Source: a bacterium (GTDB lineage: Bacteria; Patescibacteriota; Saccharimonadia; Saccharimonadales; JAGQNK01). From it: 41,711 nt of DNA. The stretch spans positions 1 through 41,711 of the forward strand of contig JAKQHX010000049.1 of assembly GCA_029557815.1 (NCBI GenBank), given 5' to 3'. The number at the start of each line of letters is the position of its first letter. Within the stretch, counting starts at the first letter, position 1. Below the pieces are notes generated by a model. The model had not been told where the DNA came from. It saw only the letters and a program-made list of their open reading frames with translations, and did no database searches. This document shows, piece after piece, positions 18,543 to 26,758 of the stretch. The position numbers and the translations under genes were made by a program.

Positions 18543-19697
18543 TTAGTGCGTCTTGTTTTCTGCTACTTCTAATAGTACCATTGTCAGTTTGTGCGTGGCG
18601 TCAGGAATGGTCATCTCCTGAAGGCGCTTTCCTAGGCGGGCACGTGCCTGTTCATCCTGCAAGAGTTCACGAATCGCGCCGTCTAAGACACCTTGGTCAC
18701 TTATAATCGTTGTTTCTTTTACAATTTCTGCTGCTTGTGCCTTTTCAAAATGTTCTGCATTCTTAACTTGGTGACCACCGGTAAGCAAAGGGTTCGGCAC
18801 CACAATACAAGCCTTACCCTGCACCCCTAGCTCAGCCATGGCGTTCGCGCCCGCCCTTGTCACTACCACATCAGCTGCACCCGTGTACTGGTAGAGCGGG
18901 AAAAACAGCTCCGCAACGTGCAGACGATCATGCGTGAACCCTTCATATATACCGGCCTTCCCTTTTCCCACCTGATGGATTACATACAGGTTCGGGAAAT
19001 CCTGGAGAAGCGGCGGCAAAATAGTCTTCACGGCCTTATTAATAGTAGCGGCCCCTCCGCTACCACCGGTTATAAGCAAAAGCTCGCATGTGGTCGGTAC
19101 TCCAATCTCACGCTTGAAGGCAGCTTGCTGCTTGGCAGAAACCGGACCGTAATCATCACCGACCAACACACCAACATATTTTACGCTCTCTGAAGGATAG
19201 CTATAGTACTCTGCCGGCATTGCCGTGGCGTGGTATGTGGCCCAACGGGCAACCAGACGGTTTGCAAGCCCTGGCAACGCGTCCGAGTCATGTGTTACGA
19301 ACGGAATTCGCCAAAAAGCTGAAGCGAGCCCAGCCGGCACGCCGACAAAGCCGCCTTTCAGAAGCACCACGTCCGGATTCAGGCGTCTCATAAGCAGCAG
19401 GGCTTGAAGCGTACCAAAAGCAAAGTAGAAAAGGTCCCGTATGTTCAGTAAATTCGTACGCACATCCAGCAGCCTTTGGAGCCATGATTCACCATGATAA
19501 CGACGGAACTTACCTGCATAGACCGTACGAATGTCATCAATATCCGTATTCCCTGCTGTCATTTCCGCATATTTACCATTGCGCTCACCGATATATACAA
19601 TGTATGCATCTGGATGAATGCGCTTCAGCTCATGTGCGACGGCCAGGATCGGCGTGATGTGGCCGCCTGTTCCGCCGCCAGTCAGCACTATTTTCAT
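18543..19697 (-). CDS. murG: UDP-GlcNAc:undecaprenyl-PP-MurNAc-pentapeptide GlcNAc transferase
   Basis: MKIVLTGGGTGGHITPILAVAHEL; LLLITGGSGGAATIN; DVVVTRAGANAMAELGVQGKACIVVPNPL. Good SD (AAAGGAACGCACATG). Confidence 0.96.
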   Translation of the reverse strand: MKIVLTGGGTGGHITPILAVAHELKRIHPDAYIVYIGERNGKYAEMTAGNTDIDDIRTVYAGKFRRYHGESWLQRLLDVRTNLLNIRDLFYFAFGTLQALLLMRRLNPDVVLLKGGFVGVPAGLASAFWRIPFVTHDSDALPGLANRLVARWATYHATAMPAEYYSYPSESVKYVGVLVGDDYGPVSAKQQAAFKREIGVPTTCELLLITGGSGGAATINKAVKTILPPLLQDFPNLYVIHQVGKGKAGIYEGFTHDRLHVAELFFPLYQYTGAADVVVTRAGANAMAELGVQGKACIVVPNPLLTGGHQVKNAEHFEKAQAAEIVKETTIISDQGVLDGAIRELLQDEQARARLGKRLQEMTIPDATHKLTMVLLEVAENKTH

Positions 19698-20901
19698 GTG
19701 CGTTCCTTTCTGAAGTTAGTCTACCGGGCATACCGAGCTCTGCGTTGACCGCATAAGAGGTGTAGCGCGAGACATTAAACACCAATCCTACGGCGGCCAT
19801 GACAAAAACCACGCTCGTACCACCATAACTGATGAAAGGCAACGTGATGCCCTTGAGCGGCAAGAGCCCTATCATTGCGCCGATATTAATGAATGCCTGC
19901 GTACTCAGCCAAGCCAGCACACCTGCAACGATTAATCTCGAAAAATCATCCGGTGCCCTTTCCATAATGTTCTTTATCCGTGCAAAAAACACCCCGAATA
20001 GACATACGAGGAATGTAGCGCCGACAAAACCAAATTTTTCCGACACGATGGCGAATATCGAGTCGTTTGCCGCTTCTGGCAGATAGCCAAAGGCCTGTCC
20101 ACTATTTTGCAAGCCGATGCCAAACAAACCGCCCGACCCAACTGCGATGAGCGCCTGGCATGCCTGATAGCCTGCGTTCTGACAGTCACGCTCCGGGTTC
20201 ATGAATGTCGAGATACGGTCCCGACGGTAACTGAACGGTAGAATGAGTATCATAAGTGCGACCGCTACGACCAATCCAACCTGAGCTACTCGCATGAGCG
20301 GCAAACCGGCCACAAAAGCCATAGCGGCGGTCATTGCCACGATCACTGCTGTCGACCCAAAATCACGCTGTAGAATAGCCACTACGAGCCCGATGACGCC
20401 TAACATAACGACAATCGGCTTGAGCGCTTTTGCTGTGCTATGCATTTCCCCTCGCCTGATACGCTCCTCCAAAAACGCTGCAAGTCCTATGATAAGGGCC
20501 ATCTTAACAATCTCGACAGATTGTAAAGACAGGCCGCCAAAGCGTATCCACCGATGAGCCGGATACTCTGGGCTGACTGGAGTCACGAGCGCGATAAGCG
20601 TTGCCAGGACAGCTACTACCAACAGTGGCCGCTGAAAATGACGCCATTTGTGGTACGGCACAAACGTCACGCCAGTGAAAGCAATGAGCCCCAGTCCTAT
20701 TGCAGTAAGTTGCTTGGTTACGAAATAATTCTCGCCGACCTCTCTTTGGGCACTTAGCCCGGGGCTAATAGCATAGACGACGATAAGCCCAACAACGAGC
20801 AACATAACGCTCAGAAGCACCAAGATATAATCTGGCTTGTGTTTTCTTATGGCCGGGCCCCGGTTTGCCAGTAACGGACGCCGTGCCGTTTGCGGCCTCA
20901 T
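19630..20901 (-). CDS. ftsW: SEDS-family FtsW/RodA protein
   Basis: Start taken at MRPQTARRP (20901). TM-rich; YFVTKQLTAIGLGLIAF; EIVKMALIIGLAAFL; RDFGSTAVIVAMTAAM; LKGITLPFISYGGTSVVFVM. Confidence 0.92.
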   Translation of the reverse strand: MRPQTARRPLLANRGPAIRKHKPDYILVLLSVMLLVVGLIVVYAISPGLSAQREVGENYFVTKQLTAIGLGLIAFTGVTFVPYHKWRHFQRPLLVVAVLATLIALVTPVSPEYPAHRWIRFGGLSLQSVEIVKMALIIGLAAFLEERIRRGEMHSTAKALKPIVVMLGVIGLVVAILQRDFGSTAVIVAMTAAMAFVAGLPLMRVAQVGLVVAVALMILILPFSYRRDRISTFMNPERDCQNAGYQACQALIAVGSGGLFGIGLQNSGQAFGYLPEAANDSIFAIVSEKFGFVGATFLVCLFGVFFARIKNIMERAPDDFSRLIVAGVLAWLSTQAFINIGAMIGLLPLKGITLPFISYGGTSVVFVMAAVGLVFNVSRYTSYAVNAELGMPGRLTSERNAHENSADWRRNRRPHHADPGRRT

Positions 20902-21935
20902 TATTTGCTCCCAAGGAGATACAGCATCAGGCCAACCACACCCGCGACCTGGCCAAGAATCCAAAAACGCATCGTGACTTTGGTTTCTGGCCATCCGATA
21001 GCCTCAAAATGATGGTGAATCGGAGAAGAAAGAAACACCTTTTTGCCATGGCGCAGCTTACGTGAAGTGCGGTTGATAATGACAGAACCAGTTTCTGCTA
21101 CGTACACTGCACCGACAACCGGCAATACGTAGATAGTGTCAGTTTGGAGCGCAATGATGCCAAGCGCCGTTCCAAGTGCAAATGAGCCTACATCGCCCAT
21201 AAAGAACCGGGCAGGATGAATATTGAACCATGTATAGCTGAGTAATGCCCCTACAATTGATAAACAGAAGCCTGCGAGCGCGTATTTACCTTGGGACGCT
21301 GCGATAATCGTATAGACCGTAAAAGACGAAACCAACAGACCGCCAGCCAAACCATCCAAGCCGTCAGTGATATTCACCGCGTTAGCAGTTGCTATGACCA
21401 CAAACCAAAATACCAAAATTACTGACGCCCCCAGCGCTACTTCGCCAAAACCAAAATTGAGGCTCGTCACGTCAAGCTTTCCGTAAAACCACAAACCACC
21501 AACGAGCGCTACGATACTATGCAGGAAAAATTTTATCTTTGCCCGCATGCCAGCTATGGCACTGCTTCCACGGATGTTCATCCAGTCGTCAATAAACCCG
21601 ATCAGGCCAGCTCCGACCATACCGGCAAGCGGCAACCACGTTTGGCCTCTATCAAGGTTGGCGAGTACCGTCACGAGACCTACGGCGAGGATGAACACAA
21701 CACCAGCCATATTTGGAATATTACGCTTATGCTTGGCGGCATGGAGCTTCGCATACACGGTGGCCTTGCCACCCGACCACGAGTCGGTACGCTGCTTCTT
21801 CCACCATTCATACTTGTAGGCGATGGTCGTATAAAAAGGTGTCAACGCCATGCTGACTGCAAATGTCAGGAAGCTCAAGAACAAAATTTGTATCAAAGTA
21901 TTCGTCTGGACTACGATGTTTATAGTTTCTGTCAT
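20901..21935 (-). CDS. mraY: Phospho-MurNAc-pentapeptide translocase
   Basis: VLANLDRG...LIGFIDDWMNI; NAVNITDGLDGLAGGLLVSSF; FNIHPARFFMGDVGSFALGTALG; SPIHHHFEAIGWPETKVTMRFWI. Confidence 0.96.
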   Translation of the reverse strand: MTETINIVVQTNTLIQILFLSFLTFAVSMALTPFYTTIAYKYEWWKKQRTDSWSGGKATVYAKLHAAKHKRNIPNMAGVVFILAVGLVTVLANLDRGQTWLPLAGMVGAGLIGFIDDWMNIRGSSAIAGMRAKIKFFLHSIVALVGGLWFYGKLDVTSLNFGFGEVALGASVILVFWFVVIATANAVNITDGLDGLAGGLLVSSFTVYTIIAASQGKYALAGFCLSIVGALLSYTWFNIHPARFFMGDVGSFALGTALGIIALQTDTIYVLPVVGAVYVAETGSVIINRTSRKLRHGKKVFLSSPIHHHFEAIGWPETKVTMRFWILGQVAGVVGLMLYLLGSK

Positions 21936-21999
21936 AATACGTTCGTTTTATTATACCTTATTCTCATACGTGATTGACCCCTTCGTCGGTCACACTCCA

Positions 22000-23763
22000 T
22001 TAGCTTCTAGGGGTAACTCCAAAATTATTTATTAACATTCCGGTCAGGTCAACAAAGAGAGGTGCTGCCGCTTCTGCTCCGGCATAACCAGGAATCTTTG
22101 GCGTATCGACACGAACGACAATCACATACTGCGGCTCATCGCCACCAACAAATCCCATGAACATACCGTTAAACGCATCGCTGTAATAACCACCATCAGG
22201 CTTTGCCACCTCGGCAGTACCTGTTTTGCCACCTATGCTATACGCCGGATAGGTTCTCTTGAAGCCATACACGAAACTGTTTTTTTCAATCGTATATTCC
22301 ATCATCTCTTTGATGGTTTTGCTGACTTCTTTGCTCACCACATTTTCGCGGATGACTTTTGGATTTTCTATATGCTCTTTCCCGTCGGTGCCGATTGTCT
22401 TTTCTATGAGGTGCGGTTTATGGTATGTGCCACCGTTTACTACACTGGCAAGCGCAGCACCCATCTGGAGGGGGGTCGCCGTCATACCCTGGCCAAAGCT
22501 TGTGTTCGCGTAACGTATATTGAGGCCGTACCCTTCATTTGGGTCCGGGATAACTCCGCCTGACTCGTATCCCTGTTCCACGCCTGTCGGTTTGCCGAGC
22601 AAAAAATGGTTCACCATATAATCGTGCCATCGTTCGCGAGCTTGCTGGTTTATTTCGCCTCCACCCATTTGCATAAGCAGCCAAGCTGCTCCGGTATTCA
22701 GTGAAAGCTGCAAGATATCGCGAACACTTCGGGTCCCTGCCCCGCCGTCTTCTTCAATGTTGCTCACAACCGCGTCATCAATCTTGTACTGGCTGGGATC
22801 GTAGTACGTTTGGTCTTTGTGCACCACGCCCATATCGAGAGCGGCGGCGGCTGTGAGTGGCTTCATGATAGAGCCAACTTCCAGAGGTGCGCTTACGGTC
22901 GCGTTAGTGAACCGGTTGCCATCTTCTACTTTATAAAATTCAGCGGGATTAAAGGTTGGGTAGTTAGCCATGGCCTTGATGGCGCCAGTTTTTGCTTCCA
23001 TAATCAGTGCCCCGCCAGAGCCTGATCGAACCCTCTGCAGTCCGGCTTTCAGAAGATCCTCCAGCTGTTTCTGCATACCGATATCTATCGTCAACACGAC
23101 ACGCTTGCCTGCCTTGGGTTCAATATTGATGTTATTTTCATTGGCGGCCAGAGGGACGCCTGCCGCATCCGTAATGGCCTTCAGCTGGCCGGGCGTGCCT
23201 TTGAGGTCTCCGTCCAAAGCCTGTTCGACGCCATACTTGCCTTCGCCTTCGTCGTTCACGAACCCAAGTACTTGCGCCGCCAGGTTTCCCTGAGGATACG
23301 TACGATACGGCACCTCACGGGTTCCAATGCCCTTGAGTTCAAGCTTGGTAATCTTATCGCTCTGAGCTTTGGTCAGTTTCTTGGCCAGGATGACGTATCT
23401 GGTATCTTTAATTTCCAACGCTTCCTGATATTTATTGGCGTCACCACCAATAGCCCGGGCCAACTCATCAGCAGCAGTCTTTGAATCCTTTACGTATACC
23501 GGATCGGCGTAGAGAGTATAGAGTTTTTCATTCAAAACTATCGGTACAGTTGCATCGCCGTTGTGAGCTTCTATAACCCCCCGCTCTGGAGGAATTTGAT
23601 ACTCTTTGAGCTGACTGCTCAGTGCAGCCTTTTGATAATAATCATGTCTGATAACTTGTAGGTAAAAGAGCCGGACAACAAACACCGCACACACCAATAG
23701 TAACAAGGCGTACCATACGCGGATACGCTGAATAGGGGTCAGGAATGTACCGTTTAAATTCAT
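22000..23763 (-). CDS. ftsI: Class B penicillin-binding protein (FtsI/PBP2-like transpeptidase)
   Basis: N-terminal TM; transpeptidase motifs SIMK (PLEVGSIMKPLTAA), SLN (LQLSLNTGAAW), KTGT (SIGGKTGTAEV). Confidence 0.94.
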   Translation of the reverse strand: MNLNGTFLTPIQRIRVWYALLLLVCAVFVVRLFYLQVIRHDYYQKAALSSQLKEYQIPPERGVIEAHNGDATVPIVLNEKLYTLYADPVYVKDSKTAADELARAIGGDANKYQEALEIKDTRYVILAKKLTKAQSDKITKLELKGIGTREVPYRTYPQGNLAAQVLGFVNDEGEGKYGVEQALDGDLKGTPGQLKAITDAAGVPLAANENNINIEPKAGKRVVLTIDIGMQKQLEDLLKAGLQRVRSGSGGALIMEAKTGAIKAMANYPTFNPAEFYKVEDGNRFTNATVSAPLEVGSIMKPLTAAAALDMGVVHKDQTYYDPSQYKIDDAVVSNIEEDGGAGTRSVRDILQLSLNTGAAWLLMQMGGGEINQQARERWHDYMVNHFLLGKPTGVEQGYESGGVIPDPNEGYGLNIRYANTSFGQGMTATPLQMGAALASVVNGGTYHKPHLIEKTIGTDGKEHIENPKVIRENVVSKEVSKTIKEMMEYTIEKNSFVYGFKRTYPAYSIGGKTGTAEVAKPDGGYYSDAFNGMFMGFVGGDEPQYVIVVRVDTPKIPGYAGAEAAAPLFVDLTGMLINNFGVTPRS

Positions 23764-23780
23764 TAATCTCCAAGTCTGCG

Positions 23781-24128
23781 CTAATTCTGGACGACACCCG
23801 CAGGGACAGCGCTCACGAGTTTGTTTGCAACTTCACTATTTTTGATACGTTCTTGAGCCTGCAAACGAGCAGAGTCTATCGCCAACTGGTCATGTTCTGC
23901 GCGAAGTCCGATTTGCTTGTCTTTTAAATCATTGATTTGGTAACTATAGGCGTTTGTCTTTGTTACCTGCGTGAGGTACAGGAGTCCTACCAGACAAGCC
24001 AACACAATGAGAATAATTGTGTTGCTGACCGGTCCAACGGCTTTACCTTTTGAGCGAAAGCTCGTAGTATTTTGGCTGCGAGCGGCGTAGCGTTGCCGAC
24101 CCACCGCCAGTGATGATGAGTATGTCAT
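23781..24128 (-). CDS. ftsL: FtsL-like small membrane/coiled-coil protein
   Basis: 115 aa, located between rsmH and the PBP as ftsL usually is; single TM (TIILIVLACLVGLLYLTQVTKTNA) followed by heptad-like segment. Assigned from position and topology rather than sequence similarity. Confidence 0.6.
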   Translation of the reverse strand: MTYSSSLAVGRQRYAARSQNTTSFRSKGKAVGPVSNTIILIVLACLVGLLYLTQVTKTNAYSYQINDLKDKQIGLRAEHDQLAIDSARLQAQERIKNSEVANKLVSAVPAGVVQN

Positions 24129-24169
24129 ATGTTTGTTTTTGTGTTTTGTTTTAAGTGATACTTCTTTGT

Positions 24170-24199
24170 CCCCTGGCGCTTATTCAAAAGCGCCAGGGG
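24170..24199 (-). repeat. Perfect 12-bp stem hairpin between the small ORF and ftsL
   Basis: CCCCTGGCGCTT-ATTCAA-AAGCGCCAGGGG; no clear U-tract in the minus-strand direction. Confidence 0.85.
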
Positions 24200-24232
24200 T
24201 TCCTTTTATACAAAGTTAGGTTAGGCCGTTAA

Positions 24233-24292
24233 CTAAACAACCCGAACTTTTACCTTGTATGCACGGGAGAGGTTTTTTACCTGGATTGGCAT
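24233..24292 (-). CDS. Small ORF, 19 aa: MPIQVKNLSRAYKVKVRVV
   Basis: ATG preceded by AAAGGAAGAGGC (SD-like AAGGA, 6-nt spacing); located between rsmH and ftsL, followed by the 24170-24199 hairpin. Too short to be in the ORF track. Confidence 0.5.
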   Translation of the reverse strand: MPIQVKNLSRAYKVKVRVV

Positions 24293-24339
24293 GCCTCTTC
24301 CTTTCTTGTTAGTGCACCCACCCTATTTTGGAGCAGATG

Positions 24340-25245
24340 CTATTTTTGTTTCACTGCTGCACGAAGCTTTGCACTGCGTGTTCGCGGATTAAAAACGATT
24401 TCATCCGAGTCGGCCATGACGGGCTGTTTTGTATACAGCGTCAGGACGGCGTCGTAGCGATCACCAGCCAGCTCATTAAACGACCGTTTAATGATCCTGT
24501 CTTCCAGGCTATGGAAGCTGATGACCACTATTCGCCCTCCCGGGGCTAGCAGATCCACCCACAGAGGTACAGCGTGTTTGATTTGGTCAAGCTCGCTGTT
24601 TACCGCAATACGAAGCGCTTGAAACGTTCGTGTTGCCGGATGTACCTTACTATGCCCCGGCCAAGCTTGGGCAACGATTTTTGCAAGCTCTGTTGTCGTA
24701 GCAATCGGACGGTGTTCCACTATCAGACGAGCTATTTTCCCAGCTCGCGGCTCTTCACCATACTCACGAATCAGGTCACGTAACTCCACTTCATCATAGG
24801 TATTGACTATGACTTCAGCCGTTACGCTTTGTGTCTGGTCCATGCGCATATCCAGCGGCCCTTCGGTCTTCAGGCTAAAACCTCTGCTTGCATTGTCAAG
24901 GTGCGGTGACGAAACGCCCAAATCGGCCAAAATCAAATCGAATTGCCTTTTTGCCTTCAGTAGTTCTCGGCTTGCCCCCAAAAAATCCTGGTGGATTATC
25001 TGGATGCCACGTCCCAAGAACTTTTCTTGCAAATATGCAATTGCATTGTGATCGCGATCTACCAAAGTAGAAGTGCTTGGTTGTAAGGTACGTTCCAGTA
25101 CATGGCTCGCGTGCCCTCCATATCCGGCTGTTAAGTCCAGATATGATTCCCCTTTTTTTGGTTGGAGATATCGGAGAACTGCCGTCAGCAGCACTGGAAA
25201 ATGTTGATTGGTTTGATTTTGGTTGTTTGTGTTGGTGTTTTTCAT
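24340..25245 (-). CDS. rsmH: 16S rRNA (cytosine-1402-N4)-methyltransferase
   Basis: HFPVLLTAVLRYLQPKKGESYLDLTAGYGGHASHVLE; FDLILADLGVSSPHLDNASRGFSLKTEGPLDMRMD; ATRTFQALRIAVNSELD; LAPGGRIVVISFHSLEDRIIKRSF. Confidence 0.97.
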   Translation of the reverse strand: MKNTNTNNQNQTNQHFPVLLTAVLRYLQPKKGESYLDLTAGYGGHASHVLERTLQPSTSTLVDRDHNAIAYLQEKFLGRGIQIIHQDFLGASRELLKAKRQFDLILADLGVSSPHLDNASRGFSLKTEGPLDMRMDQTQSVTAEVIVNTYDEVELRDLIREYGEEPRAGKIARLIVEHRPIATTTELAKIVAQAWPGHSKVHPATRTFQALRIAVNSELDQIKHAVPLWVDLLAPGGRIVVISFHSLEDRIIKRSFNELAGDRYDAVLTLYTKQPVMADSDEIVFNPRTRSAKLRAAVKQK

Positions 25246-25274
25246 GCAAATGTTTGTTTTTGTCCTATATAAAG

Positions 25275-25303
25275 ATTATATAGGGATTTTTTTGCAAGGT
25301 CAC
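25275..25303 (-). promoter_or_regulatory. Predicted rsmH promoter
   Basis: On the minus strand: GTGACC (25303-25298), 17-bp spacer, TATAAT (25280-25275). The -10 lies inside inverted repeat CCTATATAA-AGA-TTATATAGG (25264-25284). Confidence 0.55.
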
Positions 25304-25705
25304 CTATCTAGCAGTCAGCTTTTTGTGTTTTGGATAGTTTTTGTTTTTGTGTGAGAGTTTTTCATTTGAAAACTCTGGTGTTGATTTTGATATACTTGGA
25401 ACTTTTTGTGGGTTCTTTGGGAACCTACGATGTTCTAAGCTCGAAATCAACTTTTGAGAGACTTATGTGTGAGGTGGAGTTTTGGGAGGTGTTTTGATGT
25501 AAGGTGCTAAGGTTTTTTGTATGGTTGCCTTCAGCCCATATGCTAACTGCCAGATAGCTAACCTTCCATGAGACACCCCTTCGGGGTTTCTCATCGCGCG
25601 ATGCGCCGGAGTAAATCCGTCGCTCCGGCTGCTCTTCCCGATAGGAAGCGCAAAAAGCCGATTATCTGACGACTGATCCGAATTTTTAAAGGACTGCCGG
25701 GGAAA

Positions 25706-26065
25706 TTACTGTGCTGCCGTGAGACGCCAGTATTTTCCTGCTCGTACTGCGGTAACGTCGCGGTCTATGCCTGCGTAGTCCAAAAGATGCTGCTCAATCA
25801 CGATGCGGCCTTGTTTTTCATCTAACGCCGCTTCCGTCTTGCCTGCCCTGAACTTGACGTTCAGGTCCGCTGTCCGTTCATCCAGGATATTGCCTTGGAG
25901 CTCTGGCTCCATCAGCTCATCCCATACAGACTTTGGATACAGGTGCAGATAGTTTTGGAATCCGCGTGTCAGCACTACTCCAGATGCAAACTCGTCTCGA
26001 AGCTCAGTTGGAATCGTCAACCTGCGCTTGTCGTCAAGCTTCCTCTCGAAATAATCTACTGCCAC
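25706..26065 (-). CDS. mraZ: Transcriptional regulator MraZ
   Basis: KLDDKRRLTIPTELRDEFASGVVLTRGFQNYLHLYPKSVWDELM ... LDEKQGRIVIEQHLLDYAGIDRDVTAVRAGKYWRL; first gene of the dcw cluster. Confidence 0.92.
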   Translation of the reverse strand: MAVDYFERKLDDKRRLTIPTELRDEFASGVVLTRGFQNYLHLYPKSVWDELMEPELQGNILDERTADLNVKFRAGKTEAALDEKQGRIVIEQHLLDYAGIDRDVTAVRAGKYWRLTAAQ

Positions 26066-26129
26066 ACGCCCGTCCCGTTTAAATTGCTAGTGGTTTTTAT
26101 TTTTTTGGATGAGTAGTCTTTTTTGGGCT

Positions 26130-26176
26130 ACCCACATTTACCCACTGACATCAGTCTACAACCCACCACTACCCAC
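26130..26176 (-). promoter_or_regulatory. MraZ-type operator: four GTGGGT boxes upstream of mraZ
   Basis: Plus-strand ACCCAC at 26130-26135, 26140-26145, 26161-26166 and 26171-26176; start-to-start spacing 10, 21, 10. Confidence 0.85.
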
Positions 26177-26291
26177 TTGCAAGTACTTTTATATGAAATA
26201 ACGGCTAATCTATAGCCGTTATCCACAGTTTCGTCAAAGCATGCACCGTATCCACAACATGTGGTGTAAGGTCGCCGTATCGTGCCACTAA

Positions 26292-26723
26292 TTACTTGCG
26301 GCTGCCGTCGTCACCCAGAACTACTCCGCCAACTTTCAAGCACACAGCTGGGTCTACGTTCTGTATGCGAGCGACATCACCGGGTTGTGCTGCCATCGAC
26401 CCATCTATGAAGAACCGTGGGTCTTCGTCGCCATTTCTTACGCGGCCACCGGGTGTTACTACTTCTACTTTCTCACCCCGAACATCATCACCACTACGTT
26501 TGATGTCAGACCGTATACCGTCAATCGTATCTCCTGAATGAATGGGTACGTCACAAGCGGGTTGTGCAGCATTTGCACGAGCGCTATCAATAGCTCCTTC
26601 TACTACATGAGTAGTCGCACCACCGACAACTGCGCCGGTTCCCAATAAAGCTAGCGCCATTCCTCTACGGAATCGACGTGAAGGCATTTGGTTTGATTTT
26701 GCTGGGGTTGTTTCTTTTTTCAT
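26292..26723 (-). CDS. Hypothetical membrane-anchored/secreted protein
   Basis: Start at MKKETTPAKSNQ (26723); basic N-terminus then TM (GMALALLGTGAVVGGATTHVV) and an extracytoplasmic domain. Confidence 0.7.
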   Translation of the reverse strand: MKKETTPAKSNQMPSRRFRRGMALALLGTGAVVGGATTHVVEGAIDSARANAAQPACDVPIHSGDTIDGIRSDIKRSGDDVRGEKVEVVTPGGRVRNGDEDPRFFIDGSMAAQPGDVARIQNVDPAVCLKVGGVVLGDDGSRK

Positions 26724-26758
26724 AGTTTCTATACTATAGCACAAGTACGATGATTTTG

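Noticed and set aside
25605-25629. GGAGTAAATCCGTCGCTCC resembling the RNase P CR-I motif GGAGGAAAGTCCGGGCTCC
   Set aside because: Key conserved positions differ, no CR-V partner (ACAGAA) and too little space before mraZ; explained as a simple 7-bp hairpin.
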